This document shows, piece after piece, positions 62,647-64,000 of a stretch of 64,000 nucleotides of DNA. The DNA is from Massilia sp. H6 (GTDB lineage: Bacteria; Pseudomonadota; Gammaproteobacteria; Burkholderiales; Burkholderiaceae_D). Position 1 is the first letter of the stretch. Each line of letters begins with the position of its first letter. The stretch covers positions 3,162,001 to 3,226,000 of the forward strand of contig NZ_CP103371.1 of assembly GCF_024802625.1 (NCBI RefSeq). The letters are read 5' to 3'. The notes beneath the pieces are model-generated. The model was not told where the DNA came from and did no database searches. It was given only the letters and a program-made list of their open reading frames with translations. The translations under genes were made by a program, and so were the position numbers.

Positions 62647-64000
62647 TCAGAGTGCGCGCACGTCGACAAAGTGGCCGGCGATTCCCGCCGCCGCCGCCAT
62701 CGCGGGCGAGACCAGGTGGGTGCGGCCTGCCTGGCCCTGGCGCCCTTCGAAGTTGCGGTTGGAGGTCGAGGCGCAGCGCTCGCCCGGCTCGAGCCGGTCG
62801 GCATTCATCGCCAGGCACATCGAGCAGCCCGGCTCGCGCCATTCAAAGCCGGCATCAATGAAGATGCGGTCCAGGCCTTCGCGCTCGGCCTGTTCTTTCA
62901 CCAGGCCGGAGCCCGGCACCACCATTGCCAGCTTGATGCTGGGCGCACGCTGGCGGCCGCGCACGACATCGGCGGCGGCGCGCAGGTCTTCGATGCGAGA
63001 ATTGGTGCACGAACCAATAAAGACCTTGTCGATCGCGATGTCCTCGATCCGGGTATTGGGCGCCAGGTCCATGTAGGCCAGCGCTTTTTCCATCGCGTCG
63101 CGGCGTACCGCGTCGTGCTCGTCGCGCGGATCCGGCACCTTGCCATCGATCGAGGTGACCATTTCGGGCGAGGTACCCCAGGTGACCTGCGGCCGGATGC
63201 TCGCCGCGTCGAGTGTGACGACGGTATCGAAACTGGCTCCTGCGTCGGAATGCAGGGTGCGCCAGTAAGCGACCGCGTGCTCCCAATGTTGTCCCTTGGG
63301 CGAGAACGGACGGCCCTTGACGTAATCGATGGTGGTGTCGTCCACCGCCACCATGCCGGCGCGCGCGCCAGCTTCGATGGCCATGTTGCAAACCGTCATA
63401 CGGCCTTCCATGGACAGCGCGCGGATCGCCGAGCCGCCGAATTCGATGGCGTAGCCGGTGCCGCCGGCGGTGCCGATCTGGCCGATCACGGCCAGCACGA
63501 TATCCTTGGCGGTCACGCCCGGCGGCAAGTCGCCCTCGACCTGCACCAGCATGGCCCTGGATTTCTTGGCCAGCAGGGTTTGGGTGGCCAGCACATGCTC
63601 GACTTCGGAGGTGCCGATGCCGTGCGCCAGGCAGCCAAAGGCGCCGTGGGTGGAGGTATGCGAATCGCCGCAGACCACCGTCATGCCTGGCAGCGTCGCC
63701 CCCTGCTCCGGGCCGATCACATGGACGATGCCCTGGCGCTTGTCGTTCATGTTGAAATAGGTCAGGCCGAAGCTGCGCGCATTGGCGTCGAGCGTCTCGA
63801 CCTGCAGGCGCGAGATGGGATCTTCGATGCCCTGCGCGCGGCCGGTGGTCGGCACGTTGTGGTCGGCCACCGCCAGGTTGGCGGACGTGCGCCACAGGCC
63901 GCGCCCGGCTACGCGCAAGCCTTCGAAGGCCTGGGGACTGGTGACTTCGTGCACCAGGTGACGGTCGATATACAGGACCGTGGTGCCATCGGCGTCGGCA
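62647..64000 (-). CDS. leuC: 3-isopropylmalate dehydratase large subunit, 5' end outside the window
   Basis: An aconitase-family subunit, cut at the window edge; about 450 residues are visible of a usual 465-470. The frame is open to base 64000, reading [20 protein letters not shown], the normal N-terminal region after some 15 missing residues. [20 protein letters not shown], the cluster cysteines in [20 protein letters not shown] and in [20 protein letters not shown] are present. It is followed by the entericidin gene, leuD and leuB. Confidence 0.97.
   Translation of the reverse strand, partial: ADADGTTVLYIDRHLVHEVTSPQAFEGLRVAGRGLWRTSANLAVADHNVPTTGRAQGIEDPISRLQVETLDANARSFGLTYFNMNDKRQGIVHVIGPEQGATLPGMTVVCGDSHTSTHGAFGCLAHGIGTSEVEHVLATQTLLAKKSRAMLVQVEGDLPPGVTAKDIVLAVIGQIGTAGGTGYAIEFGGSAIRALSMEGRMTVCNMAIEAGARAGMVAVDDTTIDYVKGRPFSPKGQHWEHAVAYWRTLHSDAGASFDTVVTLDAASIRPQVTWGTSPEMVTSIDGKVPDPRDEHDAVRRDAMEKALAYMDLAPNTRIEDIAIDKVFIGSCTNSRIEDLRAAADVVRGRQRAPSIKLAMVVPGSGLVKEQAEREGLDRIFIDAGFEWREPGCSMCLAMNADRLEPGERCASTSNRNFEGRQGQAGRTHLVSPAMAAAAGIAGHFVDVRAL

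Overview
The window is a high-GC (roughly 65 % by eye), gene-dense piece of a betaproteobacterial chromosome, most likely Oxalobacteraceae of the Massilia/Telluria group. This rests on gene order rather than any database match: leuC-(entericidin)-leuD-leuB-asd-fimV-truA-trpF-trpB-trpA-accD-folC-dedD-cvpA-purF, rpsF-priB-rpsR-rplI-dnaB, alaA-hom and bcp-phoH are Burkholderiales arrangements. A PEP-CTERM protein with a sigma-54 promoter, a DUF2863 protein and a full Wsp operon also fit.

Layout. 1-4.2 kb: the end of a sorbosone-dehydrogenase-like protein, a tiny membrane protein, a Fur-controlled PiuC-type hydroxylase with a coupled GNAT enzyme, and a DUF2863 protein. 4.2-6.7 kb: a Fur-controlled TonB siderophore receptor, out of frame because of a third copy of a 7-bp repeat. 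6.8-10 kb: a tightly packed cluster (unknown protein, M14 peptidase, CYTH phosphatase, serine hydrolase). 10.1-11.6 kb: two small hydrophilic stress-type proteins around a symmetric intergenic region. 11.7-16.4 kb: an aldehyde dehydrogenase, then two glycosyltransferases and a GmhB-like phosphatase. 16.5-19.5 kb: the PEP-CTERM protein, tRNA-Pro(GGG) and an LplT/acyltransferase fusion. 19.9-26.7 kb: hom, alaA, a Mth938-like protein, a peroxiredoxin, phoH and a membrane protein.

From 26.8 to 41.9 kb two IS1595-family copies lie in opposite orientation around about 13 kb. Between them are an MBL-fold hydrolase, the complete surface-sensing operon wspABCDEFR (MCP, two CheW, CheR, CheA hybrid, CheB, diguanylate cyclase), a Pit phosphate transporter with its DUF47 partner, and dnaB. 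The second IS has a perfect 8-bp target duplication and sits at the rplI terminator, between rplI and dnaB.

From 42 to 64 kb the content is core housekeeping: ribosomal proteins with priB, lexA with its own SOS box, a Sel1-repeat protein, a Cys/Met PLP enzyme, and the purF-to-leuC supercluster for purine, folate, fatty acid, tryptophan, Asp-family and leucine synthesis. That cluster is interrupted only by four palindromic repeats between accD and trpA.

The strongest leads are the simple-sequence repeats: a frame-breaking heptamer in the receptor, octamers upstream of it, in-frame 12-mers in a glycosyltransferase and in WspB. Next come a perfect 44-bp palindrome inside wspF, the repeat cluster at 52 kb, and the uncharacterised M14/CYTH/hydrolase operon. 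I found no convincing wholly new system; phase or length variation of surface and sensing functions is the main theme.
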